32,827 nucleotides of DNA from Kiritimatiellia bacterium (GTDB lineage: Bacteria > Verrucomicrobiota > Kiritimatiellia > SS1-B-03-39 > UBA6053). Positions 7,431-15,685 of the stretch are shown piece by piece. The notes under the pieces were generated by a model, which made no database searches, was not told the origin of the DNA, and was given only the letters and a program-made list of their open reading frames with translations. The DNA lies in NCBI GenBank assembly GCA_018401235.1, contig JAGYLC010000013.1, positions 1-32,827 on the forward strand, given 5' to 3'. The position numbers and the translations under genes were made by a program. Position 1 is the first letter of the stretch. The number at the start of each line of letters is the position of its first letter.

Positions 7431-8228
7431 CTATTCCCTGACCAGTGCCGCGATACCGCCCTGATAATACCGCTCCGAGAAAAGAACGCGTTTGGCGCGT
7501 TCCTCGGTAATGGTGATGCAAGCCCCGATCATGTCCACCCTGCCGGAGGCGAGGGCAGGAATCATGCCGCCAAAATCCATATTGACCACGACCAATCTTT
7601 TTCCGAGCCGTTGGGCAATCCGATGCGCCAGTTCAATGTCCAGACCCACAACCTCGCGGCTGCCATCCACAAAGGAAAACGGCTCCGTCACGGCTGCGGT
7701 TCCAAAACGGAGGATTTCGGTGCTGTCGACCGGAGCGAATACCGGCATGGGGGCGGGGGCTCCCTGCGCCGGCAGCCAACGGGCGTGCATCTCGTTGTAG
7801 GCTCCGTTTTCGTTGATTTCCCGGATGACCGCGTCCATGGCTTCTTTCAGTTCCACATCCCCCAACCGTACGGCAAATCCATACTCGTCGACGGTAATCA
7901 TTCCATCGAGCACCTTGAGCCCTGGGTTTTTTGCGGCGATATTTCTCAAAATGGGTTCATCATAGGCGGCCGCATCCGCCCGACCGGCCTGAACGGCCAT
8001 ACAGGCATCCAGCACACTGTTAAAGTAATCAAATGTGGCATCCGGAAATCGGGAGAGCACCAGTTGGTCCGCCACGGTTCCAGTCGGCACAGCAAAGGTC
8101 GCTTCCGAAAGCTGTTCCAAGTCCGTGATCGTTTCGCGAGGGCCACGACACCCGGTCAACCAAACAAAAACAAAAAACAGCAGCAACCCGAACGGGGGGC
8201 GTAAACAAAGATTCAAGCATTTTTTCAT
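7431..8228 (-). CDS. Amino-acid-binding lipoprotein with circularly permuted SBP_bac_3 domain
   Basis: This 265-residue protein has a signal peptide with lipobox LTGC (Cys27). What follows is in unusual order. Residues about 35-153 match the second half of a solute-binding protein: DLEQL, PTGTVADQL, AGRADAAAYDEP, GFAVRLGD and NGAYNEMHARWLP, which normally ends the family. A linker rich in Ala and Pro (154-168) leads to residues about 172-265, which match the first half: ILRFGTAAVTEPFSFVDG, VVGLDIELAHRIAQRLG, ALASGRVDMIG, ITITEERAKRVLFSERYY. The chain ends at the hinge, where the C-lobe would normally begin. The ligand-type Arg244 and Asp90 are kept. The start at 8228 (MKKCLNL) was chosen because it gives a clean lipoprotein signal. 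It is the first gene of the operon. Confidence 0.87.
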   Translation of the reverse strand: MKKCLNLCLRPPFGLLLFFVFVWLTGCRGPRETITDLEQLSEATFAVPTGTVADQLVLSRFPDATFDYFNSVLDACMAVQAGRADAAAYDEPILRNIAAKNPGLKVLDGMITVDEYGFAVRLGDVELKEAMDAVIREINENGAYNEMHARWLPAQGAPAPMPVFAPVDSTEILRFGTAAVTEPFSFVDGSREVVGLDIELAHRIAQRLGKRLVVVNMDFGGMIPALASGRVDMIGACITITEERAKRVLFSERYYQGGIAALVRE

Positions 8229-8616
8229 AAAAAATTCCATTTTGCATAAGAAATAAATAACACAGGTACCTTGGCAAGCATGAATCCCGAATACAACACA
8301 TTTTAAAAACAACCTTGTGGATTTCGATCCAACCAAATCCTGTGCGCTCTCACGGAATTTCGCATAAAATAACTTTGATTTGCTGCCAGATTTCCTCGGA
8401 TTCTTACGCGTATTAAAGAGTTTTTGCTACCTACTTAAACGGCAGGAGGGTGTTCAGATTCATGCGTTTGGCCATGATATCATGGGCGCAGCGGATTCCT
8501 CCTCCATGAAACCAGAGCCTCCTCCGGTGATGATTACGTACTCGCAGCCCCGACATCCCCTGACAACGGGAGGAGAACAAACGGCCGAAGTCCCGGGCCA
8601 CGCGGCACTAGTCCGA
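8229..8616. other. Intergenic, no gene recognised
   Basis: This is the 388-bp region upstream of the receptor lipoprotein gene. It is AT-rich near the gene and should hold the operon promoter. A TTGCCA hexamer lies near 8270 on the minus strand, but no convincing -10 hexamer at standard spacing was found. Open frames here have no recognisable motifs. Confidence 0.5.
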
Positions 8617-8763
8617 TTACTCCAGTTTCTTTTCTGCGCGCACCCGTTCCTCCTTCAGGATCGGATCGCCCGAATCTACGCCGCGCGTATCCCGATACGC
8701 TAATTGCAGACTTCCTGATCTCGATGGGTATTTCGGGGTAAATCCCGGAAAATGATTTGGCAC
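8617..8763 (-). pseudogene. Possible C-terminal gene fragment, unidentified
   Basis: On the minus strand a 48-codon frame (GTG at 8763) has protein-like composition, ending in SLQLAYRDTRG, DSGDPILKEERVRAEKKLE and a stop. The basic, charged C-terminal helix looks like real protein sequence. I do not recognise the family. The frame is closed by a stop about 25 bases upstream of the GTG. It may be the tail of a lost gene; it may also be chance. Confidence 0.25.
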
Positions 8764-8830
8764 GAACGCAGGGTTGCGAAGCGGAATTCAAACCCTAAAC
8801 GGCAGAGATGACAATATGGTCCGTGTTTTT

Positions 8831-9043
8831 AGCCCCAAAGGGGCGGAGGCATACCAGCCCGGGGCACCCCGGGTTTGGTGCACAGAAACCGCAAGAGGTC
8901 TGAAGGACCGATGCAAATCGCGTCGCCCACGCTGATCCCGATGTCCCCGGTTATGCGGCGGTCCTTCAGACCGCATCCTGAATTCTTGTCCGCAGACCCC
9001 GCGCGTTGCGCGGGGCTGGTATGCGGCCACCCCTTCGGGGTTT
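8831..9043. repeat. Large imperfect palindrome (REP-like or degenerate mobile element)
   Basis: The two outer arms mirror each other. The left begins AGCCCCAAAGGGGCGG and reads GGCATACCAGCCC; the right reads GGGCTGGTATGCGGCC and ends CCCCTTCGGGGTTT. A second inner pair, GGTCTGAAGGACCG at 8897-8910 and CGGTCCTTCAGACC at 8959-8972, is also complementary. Local GC-rich hairpins (CCCGGGGCACCCCGGG, CCCCGCGCGTTGCGCGGGG) sit within the arms. The whole could fold into a long cruciform. It encodes nothing recognisable. Similar hairpin-rich elements are often dispersed in bacterial genomes and moved by RAYT transposases, but none is seen here. Confidence 0.75.
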
Positions 9044-9173
9044 AGAAGGCGGATCCGGAAAAGGTGCCAAAGCAAATTCCTTCGGGATCAGGAACTCTGA
9101 ATTGATACCTAGGTGCCGCCACCAACCGAGCCTGTAGCGCTTCAAGCCCCTGTTGCTCTTCATTTAGACTCAT
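9042..9173 (-). pseudogene. Small ORF or N-terminal gene fragment abutting the palindrome
   Basis: A 43-codon frame begins ATG at 9173 with MSLNEEQQGLEALQ and continues RYQFRVPDPEG, ending in a stop made by the first bases of the palindromic element. The composition looks like a real protein N-terminus (amphipathic helix, then a PDPEG turn). One reading is that the element inserted into and truncated a gene. The family is not recognised, and the chain is too short to be sure it is coding. Confidence 0.3.
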
Positions 9174-9635
9174 GCGCAAAAGGATACTCCTGTGCCATAC
9201 TGTTTAACAAAAAGAATTTTTCCCCATTCAAAAAGAATGCGGTGAACGCGTCACTCGCCACTCAGAAGGCGGTGCTGGACAAAATCGCGGCGTCCTCGGT
9301 GGGAGAGGTGACTCTGGAGCCGGATTGGCTGAGTGAGCTCGTCGACGTGCTCTCCGAGGACAGTGTTTGCATCGACCCGGTTCCGTGAGGCCGCATAGTC
9401 GACTTTATACAGAGGAGGGGGATGATCCGGGCCACCTAACAGACCTTCGGCGGGCGGGAATCCAACCCGACCGGATACTTCAGGGAGGCAGGAACTTATC
9501 CGCTGGATGCTCTCCTGGATGCCGGATGTACGAGTGCGGGCACCGAAAAGCCTGAGGGATCAAATCGCAGAGAAACTCCGGTGTAGCCTCCTTCGATGAT
9601 TCTTAAATCGGCTTATTTTGATCGATACGCACGTT
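9174..9635. other. Non-coding or decayed stretch
   Basis: Short plus-strand frames at 9113-9388 and 9367-9555 overlap and shift relative to one another. Pieces such as KAVLDKIAASSVGEVTLEPDWL and, in another frame, PTGYFREAGTYPLDALLDAG look protein-like, but no family is recognised and no single frame spans the stretch. It is most likely a decayed gene. There is no RNA gene or repeat that I can see. Confidence 0.35.
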
Positions 9636-9664
9636 AAAAAAAATTCTTGCTGCATCAGCAAGAA
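9636..9664 (-). terminator. Rho-independent terminator of the NOS gene, overlapping its stop codon
   Basis: Read on the minus strand, TTCTTGCTG (9664-9656) and CAGCAAGAA (9652-9644) form a perfect 9-bp stem around a 3-base loop, followed by eight T residues (9643-9636). The TGA stop of the nitric oxide synthase gene (9657-9655) starts at the last stem base and fills most of the loop. Confidence 0.85.
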
Positions 9665-10773
9665 ATGGTTTCCTGATCTTGATAGAAAAAATTGGGAAGT
9701 TCCGCACGTGTATCCCATGATTTATGAAATAAAGGCGAAGTTGAGCCTGAAATCGGCGGGACCAACCAACTCCAATCGCCCTTGACATTGCGGCCACAGT
9801 GGTTTTCCTGTTTGGCGAATCGGATGAATTGATTTGAGGCGTTATGGTGATCGATCATTGTGATTCCGTCTTTCTCAAATGAATATAGGACTGCTTCATT
9901 CAACTCGATGAGGGAGCGGTCTTTCCAAAGGTGGTTACGACGGTTCATTTCTAGCCCCATTTTAGATGCAATTGCGGGAAGCATGTTGTAGCGATTCTCA
10001 TCACTGAGATTTCGGGCGCTGATTTCGGTTCCCATATACCAGCCGCTGAAAGGGGCGCAGGTATATCTTGCGCCGGCAGCTGCAAAACACATGTCGGTAA
10101 TGATCGGGACTGCATGCCATTTCAATCCCAGTTGCTCAAACCATTTGTATTTTGGGTGGCGAATTCGGACTTCGACGATCACATCGCGCGGAATTTCATA
10201 CCAGCGAATTGGCTGATTGGGAATTTGGATTGCGAGCGGCAGGATATCAAAAGCACTGGGGTTTTTGGGCGGATTCCATCCGGAGTGGAGCGCGATGCGC
10301 GTAAACCATGCATTTTGGGGGTCGCCAAGAATTTTGCCGTCACCAATATCATATCCGGCGTATCGGATGAGCTGGTGATTGAGTATTTTTGGGCCTTGTT
10401 TATTTTGATCGGCTGGAGCAAAAATGCTGAGGACGGGCTTGATGCGTCCGCCATTGGTTGCGATTTTTAGGTGTTCAACGCATGCCTCAAATACATCATC
10501 AGCAAGATTTACGTGCCGAAGATCACGGACGACAAGGCTGCGCCAATACAATCTGCCGATGCAACGTGTTGCGTTTCGCCACGCCACTCTCCCAGCATGC
10601 TCGAGCAGCTCAAACGGCAGGGCAGGCGGGCACTCTGCTGGGGAGGATTGAGGATCTGTGGCGGACACCCCTTCGCATGCCGCCATATGGAGGAAATCCA
10701 AGTATTCTTTGTTCGCATTTCCACTTGGAGCACGGGCAGTTTTACCCTCGGGGTAATAGATTGTTTCAAGCAT
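9655..10773 (-). CDS. nos: Bacterial nitric oxide synthase oxygenase
   Basis: This 372-residue protein matches the NOS oxygenase domain throughout. It has the heme-thiolate motif AWRNATRCIGR (proximal Cys71), the arginine-binding segment GWYMGTEISARNL (catalytic Glu250) and the pterin/heme-edge segment WSWLVPPISGS (about 334-344) followed by LFHKSWD. It lacks the N-terminal zinc hook and any fused flavin reductase, like Bacillus-type NOS, so NO production from L-arginine would need a separate cellular reductase; none is nearby. The ATG at 10773 follows an in-frame stop directly, so it is the first possible start, but no clear ribosome site precedes it. Local GC is lower than in the hydantoinase genes (23 of 60 bases in 9841-9900 against 39 of 60 in 13501-13560), suggesting transfer. 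Confidence 0.96.
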   Translation of the reverse strand: MLETIYYPEGKTARAPSGNANKEYLDFLHMAACEGVSATDPQSSPAECPPALPFELLEHAGRVAWRNATRCIGRLYWRSLVVRDLRHVNLADDVFEACVEHLKIATNGGRIKPVLSIFAPADQNKQGPKILNHQLIRYAGYDIGDGKILGDPQNAWFTRIALHSGWNPPKNPSAFDILPLAIQIPNQPIRWYEIPRDVIVEVRIRHPKYKWFEQLGLKWHAVPIITDMCFAAAGARYTCAPFSGWYMGTEISARNLSDENRYNMLPAIASKMGLEMNRRNHLWKDRSLIELNEAVLYSFEKDGITMIDHHNASNQFIRFAKQENHCGRNVKGDWSWLVPPISGSTSPLFHKSWDTRAELPNFFYQDQETISC

Positions 10774-11123
10774 GTGGATTCATAAGGGCAGTGGACTTGG
10801 AATGGTTACAGTGCAAGATATTTAACGGTCGATCATTATTTTATACGTCCGGTTTTTCAAGGCTATTTCAAGTTTACTTGTGCCTAGATGCGAATTGCAA
10901 GAGGGTCAATAGGTGAATACGCAGGACGCCACAACCAAGAAATCATCGCCGGATGCTCAGGCCCTCCTTATCAAGATCAGTGCCATACGCTGAAATAATA
11001 TGGAGGCGGCATAAGCTCAACTGTACGGTCTTCCCTGATGCTTTATTCTCAGGGCCCGGTAACCAGGACTTTCAAATTCTCAATCGCACAGCCATCAACG
11101 AAACCCCATGATCCCGGGCCCAC
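10774..11123. other. Intergenic between NOS and hydantoinase B genes
   Basis: No gene is recognised in these 350 bp. On the minus strand a TATAAAAT run lies near 10840, about 70 bp before the NOS start, and could be part of its promoter, but the nearest TTGAAA hexamers are badly spaced. No terminator hairpin is seen behind hyuB. Confidence 0.45.
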
Positions 11124-12731
11124 TCACACCGTCCCGTATCCACCCCCACCCGGGGTTTCCACCCGCAGGAGGTCTCCAGGTGACAAGTGGTCGCTTCCTT
11201 TTCCCGGCAAGGGGCGGATTTTCCCGGACGCTTCTTGAATTTCCTGGCAACCCGGTTTTCCGGAACTTCCGTTGGCGGCGCCTTTCGGGCCCGTCCGTCT
11301 CCTCTCCGTCAACACCGTAACTTCCATGGACGCCAGCGCCTCCCACTCCCGCAACAGGCCGTCTCCGCCGGGAAAGGCGCCCGCGCCTCCACTGTCCTTG
11401 CGGATTTCCAGACGCCGCACCCGTAAAGGATAAGCGAACTCAATCGCCTCCACCGGCGTGTTAAGGGTATTGGTCATGTGGGTCTGTACTGCGGAAGCGC
11501 CACGGACGCCCGGTCCGCCACCCGCGCCTCCGCCCAGGGTCTCGTAATAGGCAAAGCCGCCGCCGGGCGTTTTCCCGCCTAGGGTCACATTGTTCATGGT
11601 TCCTTGGGATTGCGCGGGCACCGCGCCCGGCACGGCCCGATCCAGCAGTCCCAGCACCAGATCCACTACCCGTTGCGAGGTCTCCACATTGCCGCCCGCC
11701 ACGGCCGAGGGCCATTGCGCGTCCAATACCGAGCCCGGATGCGTCTGCAAGCTGATGGACCGAAAACTGCCATCGTTCATTGGCGGATCTGTCTCCCCGG
11801 AATCCCGGCACATCCAACATAAAAACACATAATACACCGCAGACTCCGTAATCGCACGCACCGCGTTGAGACTGCCCGCTACCGCATCATCACTCCCCCG
11901 CAGATCCACACACACCCCCGCCTCCGAAACCGTCAGCCCCCCCCTCAACACCGCCGCCACCGCCGTACCCGACTCGTCCTCGATTTCTTCCTCGCAGGTC
12001 CAACAACCCTGCGGTAATTGGGCCAACGCCGCACGCATGCGCCGGTCCGCGTATTCCATCAAGGCCGCATTCATTCTCCGCAGCCGCTCGAAACCCTGCC
12101 GATTTCCCAGTTCGAGCCAGCGGGTCTCGCCGATGTGGTGCGCATGAAGCTGCGCCCGCATGTCCCCGCGCCGTTCGCCTGGGTTCCGACTGTTCGCGCA
12201 GAAAATCCGCATCAAATCCTCCTCCAATTCTCCGGTCCGCACCAGACGCACCGGCGGAATTCGAAGCCCCTCCTGATGGATGCAGCGACTGTTGGGCAGC
12301 GAGCCGGGGGTCATCCCGCCCACATCCGCATGATGGGCCCGGGTGGCCGCATAACCGACACACTCCGGCCCCGCAAACACCGGGCTCACCAGGGTCAGGT
12401 CCGGCAGATGTGTTCCCCCTTCAAACGGATCGTTCAACATCACCACATCCCCCGGCCGCAGTTCGGGAAAGGCTTTTCGGGCCGCCTCCACGCTGCGGGG
12501 CATCGCCCCCAGATGCACGGGGATATGGGCCGCCTGAGCAAGCAACCGCCCCTCTTCGTCAAACAACGCACAACTGAAATCCTTGCGTTCCTTGATATTC
12601 GGCGAAAAGGCCGTGCGCGCCAGCACCGCCCCCATTTCATGGGCGATTGAACTGTAAAGATGATGAAACACGGAAAGATCCGCAGCCGAAACTTCCTCCC
12701 CCCACGCAGTCGTTAACGCATCGCGCTTCAT
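11124..12731 (-). CDS. hyuB: N-methylhydantoinase B / 5-oxoprolinase-type subunit B
   Basis: This protein of about 535 residues belongs to the HyuB family. It shows SIAHEMGAVLARTAFSPNIK, DFSCALFDEEGRLLAQAAHI and DVVMLNDPFEGGTHLPDLTL near the N-terminus, and GGGAGGGPGVRGASAVQTHM and DLLRVETPGGGGYG near the C-terminus; the glycine-rich end is a family hallmark. With HyuA it forms an ATP-dependent amidohydrolase that opens hydantoin, 5-oxoproline or a related cyclic amide. The ATG at 12731 overlaps the hyuA stop by 4 bp (ATGA); a TTG 6 bases upstream is also in frame but less likely. The exact substrate cannot be told from the sequence. Confidence 0.94.
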   Translation of the reverse strand: MKRDALTTAWGEEVSAADLSVFHHLYSSIAHEMGAVLARTAFSPNIKERKDFSCALFDEEGRLLAQAAHIPVHLGAMPRSVEAARKAFPELRPGDVVMLNDPFEGGTHLPDLTLVSPVFAGPECVGYAATRAHHADVGGMTPGSLPNSRCIHQEGLRIPPVRLVRTGELEEDLMRIFCANSRNPGERRGDMRAQLHAHHIGETRWLELGNRQGFERLRRMNAALMEYADRRMRAALAQLPQGCWTCEEEIEDESGTAVAAVLRGGLTVSEAGVCVDLRGSDDAVAGSLNAVRAITESAVYYVFLCWMCRDSGETDPPMNDGSFRSISLQTHPGSVLDAQWPSAVAGGNVETSQRVVDLVLGLLDRAVPGAVPAQSQGTMNNVTLGGKTPGGGFAYYETLGGGAGGGPGVRGASAVQTHMTNTLNTPVEAIEFAYPLRVRRLEIRKDSGGAGAFPGGDGLLREWEALASMEVTVLTERRRTGPKGAANGSSGKPGCQEIQEASGKIRPLPGKGSDHLSPGDLLRVETPGGGGYGTV

Positions 12732-14698
12732 TCGCAAACCCCCACAAGATTTCCAACCCGATCCGGGCGCACCTGCCAGCCGGACGGAACCAGAATCGTG
12801 GAAAAATCGCCCAAAATCAACACCGGACCTTCCACCACGTCCCCTTTCAGCAGATCCCTGCGCCTCAGCACCCCGGGCGAAATCTCCATCGGCGTGCCCT
12901 CCCCTTCCCTTTCCGCCAACAATGGCAATTCAATCTCCGGACTCGGGGCCTGTCCACGCAGGCGCAACGTCACCACCTCCACCGGCTCATCGGGATCCGC
13001 GTGACCGTAACGCGTGCGGTGCAACTCGTGAAACGCCCCGGCGGCCTCCGGCAATTTTCCGTATTCCATCGGCACGCACAGTTCATGCGATTGACCCCGA
13101 TACCGCATTTCCAGCATGGGGACAAACGACAGTGCCGACGCATCAATTCCGTCACCCGCAAAGCGCTCCACCAGATCTTTTTTCAAGGCCGCCAAATCCG
13201 CCTGTATGAGCGCCGCTGAATCCGCAGTCCAGGGCCGCATCACGGTTTGACTGGTTTCATGACGCATCGGCGTGGCCACTGCCCCCAGCGCACTGAGCAC
13301 GCCAGGGAGACAAGGCACCAACACCCGTTTCATATTCAACGCCTCCGCCAGCGCAAACACATGCAACCCACCAGCACCGCCAAAGCCCACTAGGGTGAAA
13401 TCGATAGGATCATATCCACGCTGCACGGAAATCACCCGGATCGCTGCCTCCATGTGGGTGTTGACCAACCGAAGTACACCCCGGGCGGCAGCTTCGGCAT
13501 CCAAGTTCCCCATCTGTTCCCCGAGTTTCGCCAGCGCGGACCGGGAACGCTCCGCATCCAGCCGTATGCGACCCTGCAGAAAAGCCTCGGGACGCAAATT
13601 CCCCAGAACCACATGCGCGTCCGTTACCGTCGGATGCGCCGCATTCCCGTAACAGGCCGGACCCGGATACGCGCCCGCGCTTTCCGGCCCCACCCCAAGC
13701 GCACCCCCGGAATCCACTGCGGAAATAGAGCCCCCGCCCGCGCCTACCGTATGCATATCCACCATCGGCACCCCCACCGGAAATCCCCCCAGTACCTGCT
13801 CGGTGGACACCACAGGCTCGTTGCGAATCAGGGCCACGTCCGTGGAGGTTCCCCCCATGTCAAAGGTAATCAGATTCAATTCCTGTCCGCCTGCTCGGGC
13901 AGCCGTGCAGGCGCCCAAAACCCCCGCAGCCGGACCAGAGAGCAGCGTCCGCACCGCCTCTTCCCCGGCCCGTTTCGGCGAAAGACAACCACCATTCGAC
14001 TGGACAATACGCAGGCTTTTTGCCCCCAGTGTACTTGCATGCGCCTCCAACTTACTCAAATAAGCTTCCATGACCGGCCGCACATACGCATTCACCACCG
14101 TGGTGGAACCCCGCTCCACTTCCCGGAATTCCGGCAACACCCGATGCGAGAGCGAAACCGGGAACCCGGCAGCTTCCAACACTTCGCCCACACGGCGTTC
14201 ATGTTCAGGCATCAAAAACGAAAACAGAAACAGAACCGCCACGGACGACACCTTCTCCCGCCTCAGTGCGGAAATGATGCCCTCCAGAGGAGCCAAATCC
14301 AGAGGCATCAGAATGGTTCCGTCGGCGCCCACACGCTCCGGCAACTCGAAACGTAATTCCCTCTGGACCAGAGGCTGTACCAGACGGGGCATGAGATCGT
14401 ACAAGCGGGGACGCGCCTGGCGGCCGATTTCCAGGACATCCTTGAAACCTGCCGTGGTGATGAGCGCGGTTTTCGCTCCTTTGCGCTCCAGCAGCGCATT
14501 GGTGGCCACGGTGGTGCTGTGCAGGAAAGCAAAGGACTCCCCGCGCGTCACATTTTGCACCCCCTCCAGCACCGCCTTTTCATAGGAACCGGGGGTGGAA
14601 CTCAGCTTATATGAACGCAAAACCCCCTCGTCCAAGGCCAGCACATCCGTGAAGGTGCCCCCGGTATCCACCCCCACCCGAAGCCTTGTCGGCGCCAT
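12728..14698 (-). CDS. hyuA: N-methylhydantoinase A / 5-oxoprolinase-type subunit A
   Basis: This 656-residue protein opens with RVGVDTGGTFTDVLALD, the first phosphate loop of the ASKHA-like fold in HyuA, and continues with LHSTTVATNALLERKGAKTA, FDMGGTSTDVALI (second phosphate loop, in the middle of the chain), HTVGAGGGSISAVD and VGFGGAGGLHVFALAEAL. These are standard HyuA landmarks, and the length is normal for a separate A subunit. It should bind ATP and activate the cyclic amide for HyuB. It is first in the two-gene operon. Transport or regulatory genes for a hydantoin pathway are not adjacent, so the physiological substrate stays open, 5-oxoproline being one option. Confidence 0.95.
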   Translation of the reverse strand: MAPTRLRVGVDTGGTFTDVLALDEGVLRSYKLSSTPGSYEKAVLEGVQNVTRGESFAFLHSTTVATNALLERKGAKTALITTAGFKDVLEIGRQARPRLYDLMPRLVQPLVQRELRFELPERVGADGTILMPLDLAPLEGIISALRREKVSSVAVLFLFSFLMPEHERRVGEVLEAAGFPVSLSHRVLPEFREVERGSTTVVNAYVRPVMEAYLSKLEAHASTLGAKSLRIVQSNGGCLSPKRAGEEAVRTLLSGPAAGVLGACTAARAGGQELNLITFDMGGTSTDVALIRNEPVVSTEQVLGGFPVGVPMVDMHTVGAGGGSISAVDSGGALGVGPESAGAYPGPACYGNAAHPTVTDAHVVLGNLRPEAFLQGRIRLDAERSRSALAKLGEQMGNLDAEAAARGVLRLVNTHMEAAIRVISVQRGYDPIDFTLVGFGGAGGLHVFALAEALNMKRVLVPCLPGVLSALGAVATPMRHETSQTVMRPWTADSAALIQADLAALKKDLVERFAGDGIDASALSFVPMLEMRYRGQSHELCVPMEYGKLPEAAGAFHELHRTRYGHADPDEPVEVVTLRLRGQAPSPEIELPLLAEREGEGTPMEISPGVLRRRDLLKGDVVEGPVLILGDFSTILVPSGWQVRPDRVGNLVGVCE

Positions 14699-14761
14699 CG
14701 CTCAGACCCCCTCTGCTGATCTCTGCCTGGACCTCAGAGCATGATGGGGCGAGCGGTAGTG

Positions 14762-14904
14762 GGATGGATAGGAAATCGCTTTTCTCGCTTTTCTCGCTTT
14801 GAGCGCGTAAGGCGATTTCGGGGTTGTGAGGGTGACGAACATGGGGGAATAGTGGAGAAAGGAGGGTCGTAGGTCAAGCCGAATCTACCGGCCCGCTTTC
14901 CGCA
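14762..14904. repeat. Dispersed direct repeat, copy 2
   Basis: This matches 4752-4894 on the same strand, ungapped over 143 bp with about 21 mismatches counted by hand. Within this copy GAAATCGC (14772-14779) and GCGATTTC (14812-14819) form an exact inverted repeat, so the left part can fold. It lies in the 255-bp gap between hyuA and the CbiX-type gene. It seems non-coding: the small minus-strand frames in both copies share the repeat-encoded residues but differ outside it. Confidence 0.8.
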
Positions 14905-14953
14905 GGGCGCATTCCCAAATTGGTGTATAGGTAGCGGATCGCAGAAAGTTTTT

Positions 14954-15685
14954 TCACCCCTCCACATCCCCCGCCAACGCCAGAATAACCTCCACCAATC
15001 CGGGATCCGTGCCGACGGCGGAAGTCATGATCATTTCCCTTCCCTCCCGAGTGCCGCGTCCATCTGCCAAACCCAGATCTTCGGGAATGGTTTCGGTGAC
15101 ATGCCAGCCGTCGGCGACAAATAAAGGGACAATCACAATTCGGTTTGCCTGACACAGGATCCATGCATCGGTCACAAACGGGGCCTCGTCGATAAACTGG
15201 GTATGGATCTCCTCGTGCGGACATCGTCTGCGGATGCGCTCGGCCTGCAAATATACGTTCACGCCGGAATCCGGATTTTTGGGGGTTCCGTGTCCCAGCA
15301 CCACCAACGCATCTCCCGAGCACCATCCCGCCTCGCGGGCATGTCGAAGGATTAAATCGGCAAATAACGGATGACTTCCTACAGACCGAGTATATCGGAT
15401 GGTTCGTCCAGGCATTTCGGTCAGGGCGCCGCTGAGTTTCATAAGTTCCGGAATCACCTGCCCCGTATAGTATCCGTCGGCAATAAAAAAGGGCACCACA
15501 GTCACGTCTTCACTGTCGATTCTGTCCAGGGCAACAGACACATGCGGATCCTGTTTCAGCAGGCCGCAGCGAACTTCGTCGTATAATCCCAGCCGTTTGA
15601 TGGCCTTTACATTGGCACAGATCGGTTTTCGGGTATTCGGATTCCGGGCACTGCCGTGCCCTACCAGCACCAGCGCCTTAGACAT
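14954..15685 (-). CDS. CbiX/SirB-type chelatase, two-domain
   Basis: This 243-residue protein contains two tandem CbiX-like halves. The first begins [13 protein letters not shown] (metal-site His10) with [16 protein letters not shown]. The second begins [13 protein letters not shown] with [20 protein letters not shown]. The repeated GHG and V-P-hydrophobic-x-A-D-G segments are typical of sirohydrochlorin cobalt- or ferrochelatases, which insert metal into sirohydrochlorin for cobalamin or siroheme. It could serve either pathway. Its start overlaps the end of nadB by 8 bp, so the two are co-transcribed, although the pathways have no obvious connection. No other cobalamin gene is in the window. 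Confidence 0.85.
   Translation of the reverse strand: MSKALVLVGHGSARNPNTRKPICANVKAIKRLGLYDEVRCGLLKQDPHVSVALDRIDSEDVTVVPFFIADGYYTGQVIPELMKLSGALTEMPGRTIRYTRSVGSHPLFADLILRHAREAGWCSGDALVVLGHGTPKNPDSGVNVYLQAERIRRRCPHEEIHTQFIDEAPFVTDAWILCQANRIVIVPLFVADGWHVTETIPEDLGLADGRGTREGREMIMTSAVGTDPGLVEVILALAGDVEG

Noticed and set aside
7431-10773. Idea that the ABC importer supplies arginine to the nitric oxide synthase
   Set aside because: About 1.4 kb of decayed sequence and a palindromic element separate them, and nothing in the receptor sequence shows arginine specificity.
13454-14356. Plus-strand frame of 300 codons
   Set aside because: Antisense to hyuA; no start signal and Arg/Pro/His-rich shadow composition.
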